A DNA stretch of 12,983 bases from Candidatus Peribacteria bacterium (GCA_903854455.1 CAINWJ010000029.1:1-12983), one strand, 5' to 3'. Positions 7,006 through 12,543 are shown, counted from the first letter of the stretch. Notes: generated by a model not told the origin, from the sequence alone. Numbers and translations: made by a program.

Positions 7006-7256
7006 AGGGGATTCAAACCGAGGATCCTTTTATTGAGAATTGCTTTCCCTGAACCGGTTTTGAAGTACAGCTCCAGAGATCGAGCCTGCTTCTCTGTAGG
7101 AACAGCTATATATGCCCCAATTATAAAAGGAGCATACGGAGCTGTCGCAGGAGAAGAACCATTATTATGTTCACATAATCTTCTCCCAAGATCATTGGTA
7201 GAACCTATGTAGGAATAATCAGCTCTCTTGCTTTTTAAAACGTACACGTACCACAT
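6984..7256 (-). CDS. Small GIY-YIG endonuclease-domain protein
   Basis: A 90-residue single-domain GIY-YIG protein of the UPF0213/YhbQ type; this fold supports Mg-dependent DNA strand cleavage. Visible motifs are MWYVYVLKSK at the start (the GIY position as VYV), YIGSTNDLGRRLCEHN (16-31, with YIG, Arg25/Arg26 and His30), and ARSLELYFKTGSGKAIL (58-74) carrying the candidate metal-binding Glu62. The ATG at 7256 is chosen because the domain starts there; a TTG at 7271 would add five residues. The C-terminal tail NPLADEALA is encoded by the 28-bp palindrome and is probably not part of the domain. The gene lies between two copies of a 94-bp repeat that includes a tRNA-Ser 3' end. Such small proteins are common and poorly characterised, so cleavage activity is inferred. 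Confidence 0.85.
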   Translation of the reverse strand: MWYVYVLKSKRADYSYIGSTNDLGRRLCEHNNGSSPATAPYAPFIIGAYIAVPTEKQARSLELYFKTGSGKAILNKRILGLNPLADEALA

Positions 7257-7299
7257 AATTGGATGGAGCAAATAAAAGAAAACACCTGATCATACACAA

Positions 7300-7393
7300 A
7301 GATGGCTTGCCATCCGAAGCTCTCGATGAGCGTGGAGATGGCTTGCCATCCGAAGCTCCGGCGCACCGGAGCGCAGGATGGCGGAGAGGGAGG
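7300..7393. repeat. 94-bp direct repeat, copy 2 (36-bp unit, long palindrome, tRNA-Ser 3' end)
   Basis: Identical to 6886-6979. It contains one 36-bp hairpin unit (7301-7336), the start of a second, the long palindrome 7345-7382 (arms GCCATCC/GGATGGC and GCTCCGG/CCGGAGC, loop CGCA) and the 3' end of the intact tRNA-Ser(GCU). In the minus-strand transcript the long palindrome begins at the tRNA discriminator base. Confidence 0.92.
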
Positions 7394-7466
7394 GATTCGA
7401 ACCCTCGAGGCCTTTCGGCCTGCCACGTTAGCAGTGTGGTGCCTTCAACCGCTCGGCCACCTCTCC
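7379..7466 (-). tRNA. tRNA-Ser(GCU), CCA encoded
   Basis: Minus-strand cloverleaf, 88 nt with CCA. Acceptor GGAGAGG pairs with CCTCTCC; D arm GCC...GGC; anticodon loop CTGCTAA gives GCU, reading AGC/AGU serine codons; long variable arm with GGCC-GAAA-GGCC, typical of class II tRNA-Ser; T arm GAGGG-TTCGAAT-CCCTC; discriminator G then CCA at 7381-7379. The base pair closing the anticodon loop is an A-C mismatch. Downstream it runs straight into a palindrome whose first arm includes the GCCA end. Confidence 0.96.
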
Positions 7467-7474
7467 ATGCTTGC

Positions 7475-7480
7475 AGTGTA
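7475..7480 (-). promoter_or_regulatory. Extended -10 promoter element of tRNA-Ser(GCU)
   Basis: On the minus strand TACACT preceded by TGA forms an extended -10. It ends 8 nt before the mature tRNA 5' end, so transcription would start about 2 nt upstream of the tRNA. The same element and spacing are kept in front of the chimeric tRNA (8503-8508). No convincing -35 was seen. Confidence 0.55.
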
Positions 7481-7617
7481 TCAGAAACAAATGATAATTC
7501 GAATCATTCGACCTGCTGCGTTTATTCCCAGAACCATCGAATGACTCACTCTTGGTAAGCTACTTGACTACCTCATCGTGCCTGTACCCTCGTCGAAGAA
7601 CTGATTCAGTTGAAAAT

Positions 7618-7824
7618 TCAATTGCTCCTACGTTCCTGACCAAGCGTTGATCCATACATATGCTTTCTCCCAGAGCCAGTAAATGCAGCATTGAACCTTT
7701 GAAACATCTCCTCTGTTGTTTCTCCTGGAAGTATGCCAGCTGGTTGCGGCGCAACTGTATCTGTAGTTCCTTCATCCTGACCAGTAGAATCTGCTTGCTC
7801 CAGCGGTTTCAAAGCATCGGACAT
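7618..7824 (-). CDS. Possible small protein, unrecognised (perhaps frameshifted)
   Basis: ATG-started frame of 68 residues, hydrophilic and acidic at first (MSDALKPLEQADSTG...) and then EEMFQRFNAAFTGSGRKHMYG. Its composition looks more protein-like than the surrounding shadow frames. Near its end another minus-strand frame continues with GAIEFSTESVLRRGYRHDEV to 7560. A single-base shift would join the two into a protein of about 87 residues, so this may be a frameshifted remnant. There is no Shine-Dalgarno sequence and no recognised family. The rest of 7467-7955 holds only the tRNA promoter and an 8-bp inverted repeat (7504-7511, 7537-7544). Confidence 0.35.
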   Translation of the reverse strand: MSDALKPLEQADSTGQDEGTTDTVAPQPAGILPGETTEEMFQRFNAAFTGSGRKHMYGSTLGQERRSN

Positions 7825-7955
7825 ACATAGTGGGGAAATCTGGAGCTACAGAAAGAAGGAAATTGCGCACAGGTATATCACCCTTGCTTGCCAATGCAAC
7901 TAAATTTTATCATAAACTTCTTTCGTCGCAGTAGAATGCCATCAAATCACTATCT

Positions 7956-8300
7956 ATGCGCTCGCCTTCCCTTGCCGCCTGCCGCCTTCTGTACATCGTA
8001 ACCGCCAAGTCGGAGGCGGTAAAGATTGCGAAATCCCTGCTCAAGGAACAACTGATCGCCTGCGCAAATATCCTGGGACCGATGCAATCACTTTATCGGT
8101 GGAAGGGAAGAATCGAGGATTTAGCCGAGTTCCTGCTGCTCTGCAAGACAACGAAAAAGAATTTTTCTGCTGCCAGAAAGTTGATCGCCAAGCTCCACTC
8201 TTATGAATGTCCGTGCATCATTTCATTGCCGATCGAAGACGGAAATGAGAAATATCTCGAATGGATCAGGGGATCTGTATTGAAAGCACTCAAAGATTGA
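7956..8300 (+). CDS. cutA: CutA family protein, copy 1
   Basis: A 114-residue CutA1-family protein. The family forms small trimers and is historically linked to divalent-cation (copper) tolerance, though its biochemical role is unsettled. Family features are AKSLLKEQLIACANI, SLYRWKGRIE (with the conserved YRW-x-G-x-IE), EFLLLCKTT and HSYECPCIISLPI followed by YLEWI. From the shared EAVKIA onward it is about 88% identical by eye (78 of 89 residues) to the copy at 11184, and a 48-bp stretch is identical in DNA (8016-8063 and 11241-11288). Its N-terminus differs (MRSPSLAACR) and lacks one residue of the other copy, so the start region may have been rebuilt. No Shine-Dalgarno sequence is visible. 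Confidence 0.92.
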   Translation: MRSPSLAACRLLYIVTAKSEAVKIAKSLLKEQLIACANILGPMQSLYRWKGRIEDLAEFLLLCKTTKKNFSAARKLIAKLHSYECPCIISLPIEDGNEKYLEWIRGSVLKALKD

Positions 8301-8309
8301 AGCTGTAGA

Positions 8310-8347
8310 GTCCCGCTTCGCTCCACTAAAGCGGGCTCTCGCGGGAC
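8310..8347. repeat. Nested hairpin after cutA copy 1
   Basis: Arms GTCCCGC (8310-8316) and GCGGGAC (8341-8347) pair perfectly; an alternative pairing uses CCCGCTT and AAAGCGGG. There is no T tract. The start of the element (GAGTCCCGCTTCG) is also present after cutA copy 2 near 11602, showing that the downstream flank was duplicated along with the gene. The remaining DNA up to 8409 holds short palindromes such as GCGAC/GTCGC and GCCTTCGGC but no gene. Confidence 0.55.
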
Positions 8348-8409
8348 ACAGTATCTTGCGACTCACCGCGTCGCCTTCGGCTCCTTGTTCGTCTGCAATT
8401 CAACTGTGA

Positions 8410-8494
8410 CGGTGGGAGTGGGATTCGAACCCTCGAGGCCTTTCGGCCTGCCACGTTAGCAGTGTGGTGCCTTCAACCGCTCGGCCACCTCTCC
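8410..8494 (-). pseudogene. Chimeric tRNA-Ser: GCU body joined to the 3' end of tRNA-Ser(UGA)
   Basis: On the minus strand the sequence from the 5' end through the T loop is identical to tRNA-Ser(GCU) at 7382-7466. After the shared GGGTTCGAATCCC it switches to the 3' end of tRNA-Ser(UGA) at 11689-11777 (CCCAC then TCCCACC and G). The acceptor GGAGAGG now faces TCCCACC, giving A-A and A-C mismatches and one G-T pair, and the T stem has one A-A mismatch. The CCA has become TCA. The promoter-like 5' flank is that of tRNA-Ser(GCU). It is almost surely non-functional or poorly processed as a tRNA, although it may still be transcribed. Confidence 0.88.
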
Positions 8495-8593
8495 GTGCTT
8501 GCAGTGTATCAGAAACGAACGCTGAATCGAATGAATGTCATTCAAATTATCAGCAATGATAGACGTGATCGCTTTCGCTACACTCAGGTGCAA

Positions 8594-9607
8594 ATGAAAG
8601 CATCCGTCATCATCCTCAACTACAACGGCCTCTACGACACCATTCGATGTGTACAATCACTCCTGGCAGATGATCATCCTGACAAAGAGATTATCGTGTG
8701 GGATAACGGTTCGAACCGTGATGAAGCGAGTGATCTCCAGGAGATGTTTCCGGGCATCGTCGTGGTACGACACGACAGAAATCTCCTGTATGCGGGAGGA
8801 AATAATCGTGCCGCTTCTCTGGCAACTGGAGACATCCTGATCTTCCTCAATAACGACACGGAGGTCGATCGGCGTTGGCTGGAACCACTGCTTGGGGCAT
8901 TCGAAAACAATCCAACACTCGGTGCCTGCCAACCGAAGATCTGTTCCTGGTACCAGCACGATCAATTCGATTTCGCCGGCGGATGCGGCGGCTTCTTCGA
9001 CTGCATCGGGCTCCCCTACTCCCGCGGGAGAGTCATCTCAACCATGGAGCGCGACACCGGTCAGTACGATGTTGTATCAGACGATCTGGACTGGGTGAGC
9101 GGTGCATGCTTCGCGGTTCGCCGGCAGGTGTTTATCGATGCAGGTACCTTCGATCCCGACCTCGGCATGTACGACGAAGAATTCGATCTTTCGTGGCGCA
9201 TATTGAACCGAGGACACTCGCTTGGATGCTCTCCTGCTTCTGTCATCTACCACAAAGGCGGACAGACCTGGATGGGTGCGTCTGATGTCGTCTGCTTTTA
9301 CCGGCATCGCAATAACCTCCTGACCATCGTCAAGAATGCAAACGCCTCGACACTGGTACTAATGCTGATGATCAGATTGCCGCTCGAAATACTGGCACCG
9401 CTCTTTTACCTCTACACCAGAAACCGGCGTTGTGCACTCGCGCCGCTGCGGTCACTCGTTTCGTTCATAAAACTTTTTCCGAAGTTCTTCGCCAAGAGAA
9501 GAAAATTCAAAGCATCATCGATCATTCCATGGAACAGACCGTTGCTTCTGTGGAGATACTTCATGAGAAAGCAAAAAACCTTCGGAGCTATGCACTCCAT
9601 CATATAA
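8594..9607 (+). CDS. Glycosyltransferase family 2 (rhamnosyltransferase-like)
   Basis: A 337-residue inverting GT-A glycosyltransferase, probably adding a sugar to a surface polysaccharide or glycolipid at the inner membrane face. Motifs are SVIILNYNG (4-12), VWDNGSNRD (35-43), the metal/donor site FLNNDTEVD (84-92, NND in place of DxD), the acceptor-site block WVSGACFAVRR (167-177), and YDEEFDLSWRI (193-203), which carries the likely catalytic acidic residues. These match the rhamnosyltransferase-like GT2 subgroup. A hydrophobic stretch at about 253-273 may anchor it. The ATG at 8594 is chosen because the domain starts there and AGGTG lies just upstream. The longer open frame to 8462 runs into the tRNA-like gene and is rejected. 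It overlaps the end of the convergent gene by 8 bp. Confidence 0.92.
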   Translation: MKASVIILNYNGLYDTIRCVQSLLADDHPDKEIIVWDNGSNRDEASDLQEMFPGIVVVRHDRNLLYAGGNNRAASLATGDILIFLNNDTEVDRRWLEPLLGAFENNPTLGACQPKICSWYQHDQFDFAGGCGGFFDCIGLPYSRGRVISTMERDTGQYDVVSDDLDWVSGACFAVRRQVFIDAGTFDPDLGMYDEEFDLSWRILNRGHSLGCSPASVIYHKGGQTWMGASDVVCFYRHRNNLLTIVKNANASTLVLMLMIRLPLEILAPLFYLYTRNRRCALAPLRSLVSFIKLFPKFFAKRRKFKASSIIPWNRPLLLWRYFMRKQKTFGAMHSII

Positions 9608-11138
9608 CACGCTGCTTGCGTCGCTGATGGGGCAACGTGAGTGAAACGAGTGTCAGAAGGAATGCAAGCGTCATCGTCAGAATACCGGGCAGTGCAAATC
9701 GGGTTTCGCCTTGCAGCGTCACCAATGCCTGAGCGAGTGCGTGAAGATACGTAGACCCCAGACACGTCAGGATGACAACACCAAGCAATCTCAAGCGACG
9801 TTCTTCCGATCGCATCCGTCGGATACTTTCCGCTATCGCAAGCACTGTCATCATAAGCAACAGAATGATCGTCTTTCTACCCACGGTCTTCGGTAAACGG
9901 ATGCCGATGACAGTACTATCCAGATACGATGCCATGCGTTCATCAAACCGCTCCAGTCCGGGCAATTCTCGGGATGAGAAGATCCTCTCCCGTGTTGCTC
10001 CCGTATTCGACCTGTACGTGAGGTAGTTATAGAAATCGAAAGGTTGAGGATGCCAGAAAAAGACATCCCTTCCTGTTCCAGTCGGAACGATGAACGTCAT
10101 CCACGCACCGGTCATGAGCCGGAGATACCGGAGCGGATGACGCAGTATCAGCTGCCGTGTCACTCCTACACTCTGCGATGCGATAGCATAACGAAGCTTC
10201 CCGAGATCCTTCTCCTTCGAACGGGAAGCATAGAACTGCAGTATGGGATAGACAGAATAGGCTTTCGGAAAGAAGAACGGATTGGCCCCCTCGAATCCGG
10301 GAAGTACTTTTCGCTGTCTCACCGCAGCGTGAAAAGCATCATTCACGTTCTGATCGGTGAATACTCTGTCATCCGGCTGCAACAGTGCCATGGTATACAG
10401 CACCTGGTGCAGACCGATGAGTGGCGTCATCTCCTGCGTTGCCATCGTTTGTCCACGGACCCATGACTGCGTGACTGTCGGAAGCCAAAGAACAAGCAGC
10501 CCAACGATGATCCAGCGCCGGAAATATCCTCTCTCAATCATCGCTGTCACGACGACCAACAACGTAGCGACAAGCAACCCCACCATGAGAGGACGAACCA
10601 AATTCGCAATACCGATGAATAGGGTGCCAGTCAGGAGCACCCAGGAAATCCGATGTCTGAAGCTCAAGAGAATCAAAAGAAGTCCCAGTGTCAGCCAGTC
10701 GGCGTAGAGCGCGTCCGTCAGGAGAAACCACTGCGCCGGAAGCAGGTGCATCGTCACGACTTCGGATGCAACCATCAGAATGCCTACGATCACCGATCTC
10801 CAGACACTCCGTGTAAAGCTCAGAACGATGAGCGTACTCATCGTGATGCAGGCGATCCAAGATAATACTTGCAGCCACACCATCAACATGGGATGTCCCA
10901 GAGCCATGGACCATAGGAGCAGCGTTCCGTAGAACGGAGTACGAAAACCCAGCTGAGAAGAGCCTGCAGCCGCATTGAGGTACGAGTTTGTATCCGGAAC
11001 CACGAACGGCGCAACGTACAGGCGGCTCATGGCAACGGCAACCAGCACTGCAAGAAGTGTAGGGAATAGCACGGCGATCTTCGTGATGTACCGCTCACGC
11101 ATGGTCGTGAGTATTGTCCATGTCATCCATTCGTTCAA
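9600..11138 (-). CDS. Polytopic membrane protein, probable GT-C-type glycosyltransferase
   Basis: A 512-residue protein with about ten hydrophobic helices. After the first helix (about 20-40) comes VVPDTNSYLNAAAG (46-59). An Asp in the first outer loop (D49) followed by a Tyr-Leu segment is the arrangement found in lipid-carrier-dependent GT-C enzymes such as the ArnT/PMT superfamily. A long soluble segment (about 250-390) with aromatic-rich stretches lies between membrane blocks, and a final helix pair precedes a basic tail. No diagnostic motif beyond D49 is clear, so the family is inferred from architecture. The ATG at 11138 is used, with Met13 at 11102 also possible. It is divergent from cutA copy 2 and convergent with the GT2 gene, whose 3' end it overlaps. 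Confidence 0.7.
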   Translation of the reverse strand: MNEWMTWTILTTMRERYITKIAVLFPTLLAVLVAVAMSRLYVAPFVVPDTNSYLNAAAGSSQLGFRTPFYGTLLLWSMALGHPMLMVWLQVLSWIACITMSTLIVLSFTRSVWRSVIVGILMVASEVVTMHLLPAQWFLLTDALYADWLTLGLLLILLSFRHRISWVLLTGTLFIGIANLVRPLMVGLLVATLLVVVTAMIERGYFRRWIIVGLLVLWLPTVTQSWVRGQTMATQEMTPLIGLHQVLYTMALLQPDDRVFTDQNVNDAFHAAVRQRKVLPGFEGANPFFFPKAYSVYPILQFYASRSKEKDLGKLRYAIASQSVGVTRQLILRHPLRYLRLMTGAWMTFIVPTGTGRDVFFWHPQPFDFYNYLTYRSNTGATRERIFSSRELPGLERFDERMASYLDSTVIGIRLPKTVGRKTIILLLMMTVLAIAESIRRMRSEERRLRLLGVVILTCLGSTYLHALAQALVTLQGETRFALPGILTMTLAFLLTLVSLTLPHQRRKQRVI

Positions 11139-11183
11139 TCCGATCCTCTTCTAGCCACTGCTCCACGGCACTACAATAGTCGC

Positions 11184-11510
11184 ATGAAAAAACAATCAAT
11201 CTACACTCTTTTGTACATCACAACCGCGACCAAAACAGAAGCGGTAAAGATTGCGAAATCCCTGCTCAAGGAACAACTGATCGCCTGCACAAATATCCTG
11301 GGACCGATGCAATCACTCTATCGGTGGAAGGGAAGAATCGAGAATGCAACCGAGTTCCTGCTGCTCTGCAAAACAACGAAAACGAATGTTTCTGCTGCGA
11401 AGAATCTGATCGTGAAACTGCACTCCTATGAATGTCCGTGCATCATTTCATTGCCAATCGAGGATGGGAATGAGGAATATCTCGAATGGATCAAGGGATC
11501 TGTGCGATGA
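11184..11510 (+). CDS. cutA: CutA family protein, copy 2
   Basis: A 108-residue CutA1-family protein and close paralogue of the gene at 7956. It keeps YITTATKTEAVKIAKS, SLYRWKGRIE, EFLLLCKTT, HSYECPCIISLPI and YLEWI. Its N-terminus (MKKQSIYTLLYITTAT) looks like a normal CutA start, so this is more likely the parent copy. A TACAAT at 11172-11177 lies 6 nt before the ATG, so transcription could begin at or next to the start codon, giving a leaderless mRNA; no Shine-Dalgarno sequence is seen and the -35 is poor. The tRNA-Ser(UGA) gene faces it 175 bp downstream. Confidence 0.92.
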   Translation: MKKQSIYTLLYITTATKTEAVKIAKSLLKEQLIACTNILGPMQSLYRWKGRIENATEFLLLCKTTKTNVSAAKNLIVKLHSYECPCIISLPIEDGNEEYLEWIKGSVR

Positions 11511-11537
11511 ATCACTCAAGCACTGCAAAATTGTTAC

Positions 11538-11564
11538 CAGCAGCGGTCTTTCAGACCGCGGCGA
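11538..11564. repeat. Dispersed hairpin repeat, copy B (partner at 3258)
   Basis: Contains CGGTCT-TTC-AGACCG within the same 27-bp frame as the copy at 3258-3284; the stem differs at two paired positions with pairing preserved. It lies in a segment absent from the otherwise similar downstream flank of cutA copy 1, so it may have inserted after the cutA duplication or been lost from the other copy. Confidence 0.7.
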
Positions 11565-11663
11565 TAGAGCAATGTTCAAGGAACTCAAAATTGAAGCTGC
11601 TGAGTCCCGCTTCGTTCGTAGATGAATTGGCAGTGCCACGTCGCTCGTAAGCGGAATGGTGGT

Positions 11664-11689
11664 GCCACGTCGCTCGCGAGCGACGTGGC
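11664..11689. repeat. Perfect 26-bp palindrome joined to the 3' end of tRNA-Ser(UGA)
   Basis: Arms GCCACGTCGCTCG (11664-11676) and CGAGCGACGTGGC (11677-11689) are exact reverse complements without a loop. On the minus strand the first four bases (GCCA) are the discriminator and CCA of tRNA-Ser(UGA). The 15 bases GTGCCACGTCGCTCG of the left arm also occur as a direct copy at 11633-11647. Confidence 0.93.
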
Positions 11690-11777
11690 GGTGGGAGTGG
11701 GATTCGAACCCACGAAACCCTTATGGGGTTTACCCGATTTCAAGTCGGGCGCCATAGACCAACTCGGCCATCCCACC
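11686..11777 (-). tRNA. tRNA-Ser(UGA), CCA encoded
   Basis: Minus-strand class II tRNA, 92 nt with CCA. Acceptor GGTGGGA pairs fully with TCCCACC; D arm GCC...GGC; anticodon stem CCCGA/TCGGG with loop CTTGAAA gives UGA, reading UCA and probably other UCN codons; long variable arm with AAACCCC/GGGTTT pairing; T arm GTGGG-TTCGAAT-CCCAC; discriminator G and CCA at 11688-11686. Its 3' end begins the 26-bp palindrome. Confidence 0.97.
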
Positions 11778-11783
11778 ATGCAT

Positions 11784-11789
11784 AGTATA
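11784..11789 (-). promoter_or_regulatory. -10 promoter element of tRNA-Ser(UGA)
   Basis: On the minus strand TATACT ends 6 nt before the first base of the mature tRNA, which puts the predicted transcription start at the tRNA's own G1. A 4/6 match to the -35 consensus (GTGACG) lies 18 bp further upstream. Confidence 0.6.
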
Positions 11790-11801
11790 GCGAAAAGATG
11801 C

Positions 11802-12012
11802 GTAACCCGTCACTGAACCTGAAACATTTGCCACTCTACGACCTCATCCCCAACCCTTCTCCTTTGCGAAGGAGAAGGGAGCTGTATTGTTTTGTTTTGT
11901 ACAAGAAAAAACAAACAACCAACAAAACACCTCCCCTCTCCACCTCAGTGGAGAGGGGTTGGGGGTGAGGTCGGAGGCAGCGATGCTGATCGCAGGGTCA
12001 GTGAGAGGTTAC
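11802..12012. mobile_element. MITE-like nested inverted-repeat element
   Basis: A gene-free segment with three nested layers of inverted symmetry. Outer ends 11802-11821 and 11993-12012 match as inverted repeats at about 17 of 20 positions. Inner arms 11840-11856 and 11956-11972 (starting GACCTCA) match at 16 of 17, the odd pair being a T-G wobble. Inside each arm lies its own perfect 11-bp hairpin (11854-11879, loop TGCG; 11933-11958, loop CTCA). The centre is A/C-rich on one strand (AAAACAAACAACCAACAAAA type). There is no transposase. The CCTCACCCCCAACCC core resembles dispersed repeats known in many bacterial genomes, so it may be a repeat cluster and not a single mobile unit. Confidence 0.55.
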
Positions 12013-12043
12013 AGTGCAGCAGGTTTATATTCCTCTATTTTTG

Positions 12044-12052
12044 TGTTATAAT
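12044..12052 (+). promoter_or_regulatory. Extended -10 promoter for the 12070 gene
   Basis: TGT followed by consensus TATAAT (12047-12052), i.e. TGn-TATAAT. A weak -35 (TTTATA, 12024-12029) lies 17 bp upstream. Predicted transcription start is about 12059, leaving a leader of roughly 11 nt without a Shine-Dalgarno sequence before the ATG at 12070. Confidence 0.75.
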
Positions 12053-12069
12053 AACAGAAACAAACACCC

Positions 12070-12543
12070 ATGTCTCTCGACCCATTCGAAGCCGGCTCCA
12101 GGATTGTCGGTACGGCAGGAAAGATGATAAAAGATTCTGCCCTGACGGTTTGGGATACCACAAAATCTGAACCGGACATGTTCAGCAAACCTGGTGTGGC
12201 ACTTGCGGAGATCGGGAAGGAATCTGTTCTGCTCCCTGTACGAGGTATTGCAAAGATCTCTTCGTGGGCGATCCGCAAGATGGGAACCGTTCTCCTCGGA
12301 ACAGTGAAGCTCGGAGCGCAAACAGCCATGATGATTCCTCTGCCAGTCCCACTCCCTGCCGGCTGCAATTCCCTCGCAGAAGCAACATGGAAAATCGGAG
12401 TAATGAAGGATGCGTTTGCGGAGAAAGCACGTGGAAATCCGCGAGCGTTCGGAGCTATCTTCGATACGCTCTCTGGTACCATCTCCAATGTCCGCAATGA
12501 CGCATCCAACCAAGCCATCGGCGAGTATCGAACAGCTGCCTGA
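12070..12543 (+). CDS. Hypothetical protein, unrecognised, one hydrophobic segment
   Basis: 157 residues from an ATG that follows a strong extended -10 promoter at short distance. No known family is recognised. The N-terminal part is mixed and polar (MSLDPFEAGSRIVGTAGKM). Around residues 70-98 lies a hydrophobic, proline-containing stretch (LLGTVKLGAQTAMMIPLPVP) that could be one membrane segment or a hairpin insertion. The C-terminal third is polar and helical-looking (KDAFAEKARGNPRAFGAIFD). There is no signal-peptidase site and no catalytic motif. Its end overlaps the start of the riboflavin kinase frame by about 56 bp, so the two are probably co-transcribed and translationally linked; that alone does not assign a flavin-related role. 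Confidence 0.8.
   Translation: MSLDPFEAGSRIVGTAGKMIKDSALTVWDTTKSEPDMFSKPGVALAEIGKESVLLPVRGIAKISSWAIRKMGTVLLGTVKLGAQTAMMIPLPVPLPAGCNSLAEATWKIGVMKDAFAEKARGNPRAFGAIFDTLSGTISNVRNDASNQAIGEYRTAA

Noticed and set aside
7259..7558. Open frames of about 80-99 residues across 7259-7558
   Set aside because: They read through the hairpin repeat and the antisense strand of tRNA-Ser(GCU); tRNA-derived false proteins of this kind are common.
8462..8593. N-terminal extension of the GT2 gene back to a GTG at 8462
   Set aside because: It lies in the chimeric tRNA and its promoter-like flank; the GT2 domain starts at the ATG at 8594, with AGGTG just upstream.
11622..11816. 64-residue plus-strand frame over tRNA-Ser(UGA)
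   Set aside because: It is the antisense of the tRNA and the 26-bp palindrome; no independent coding signal.
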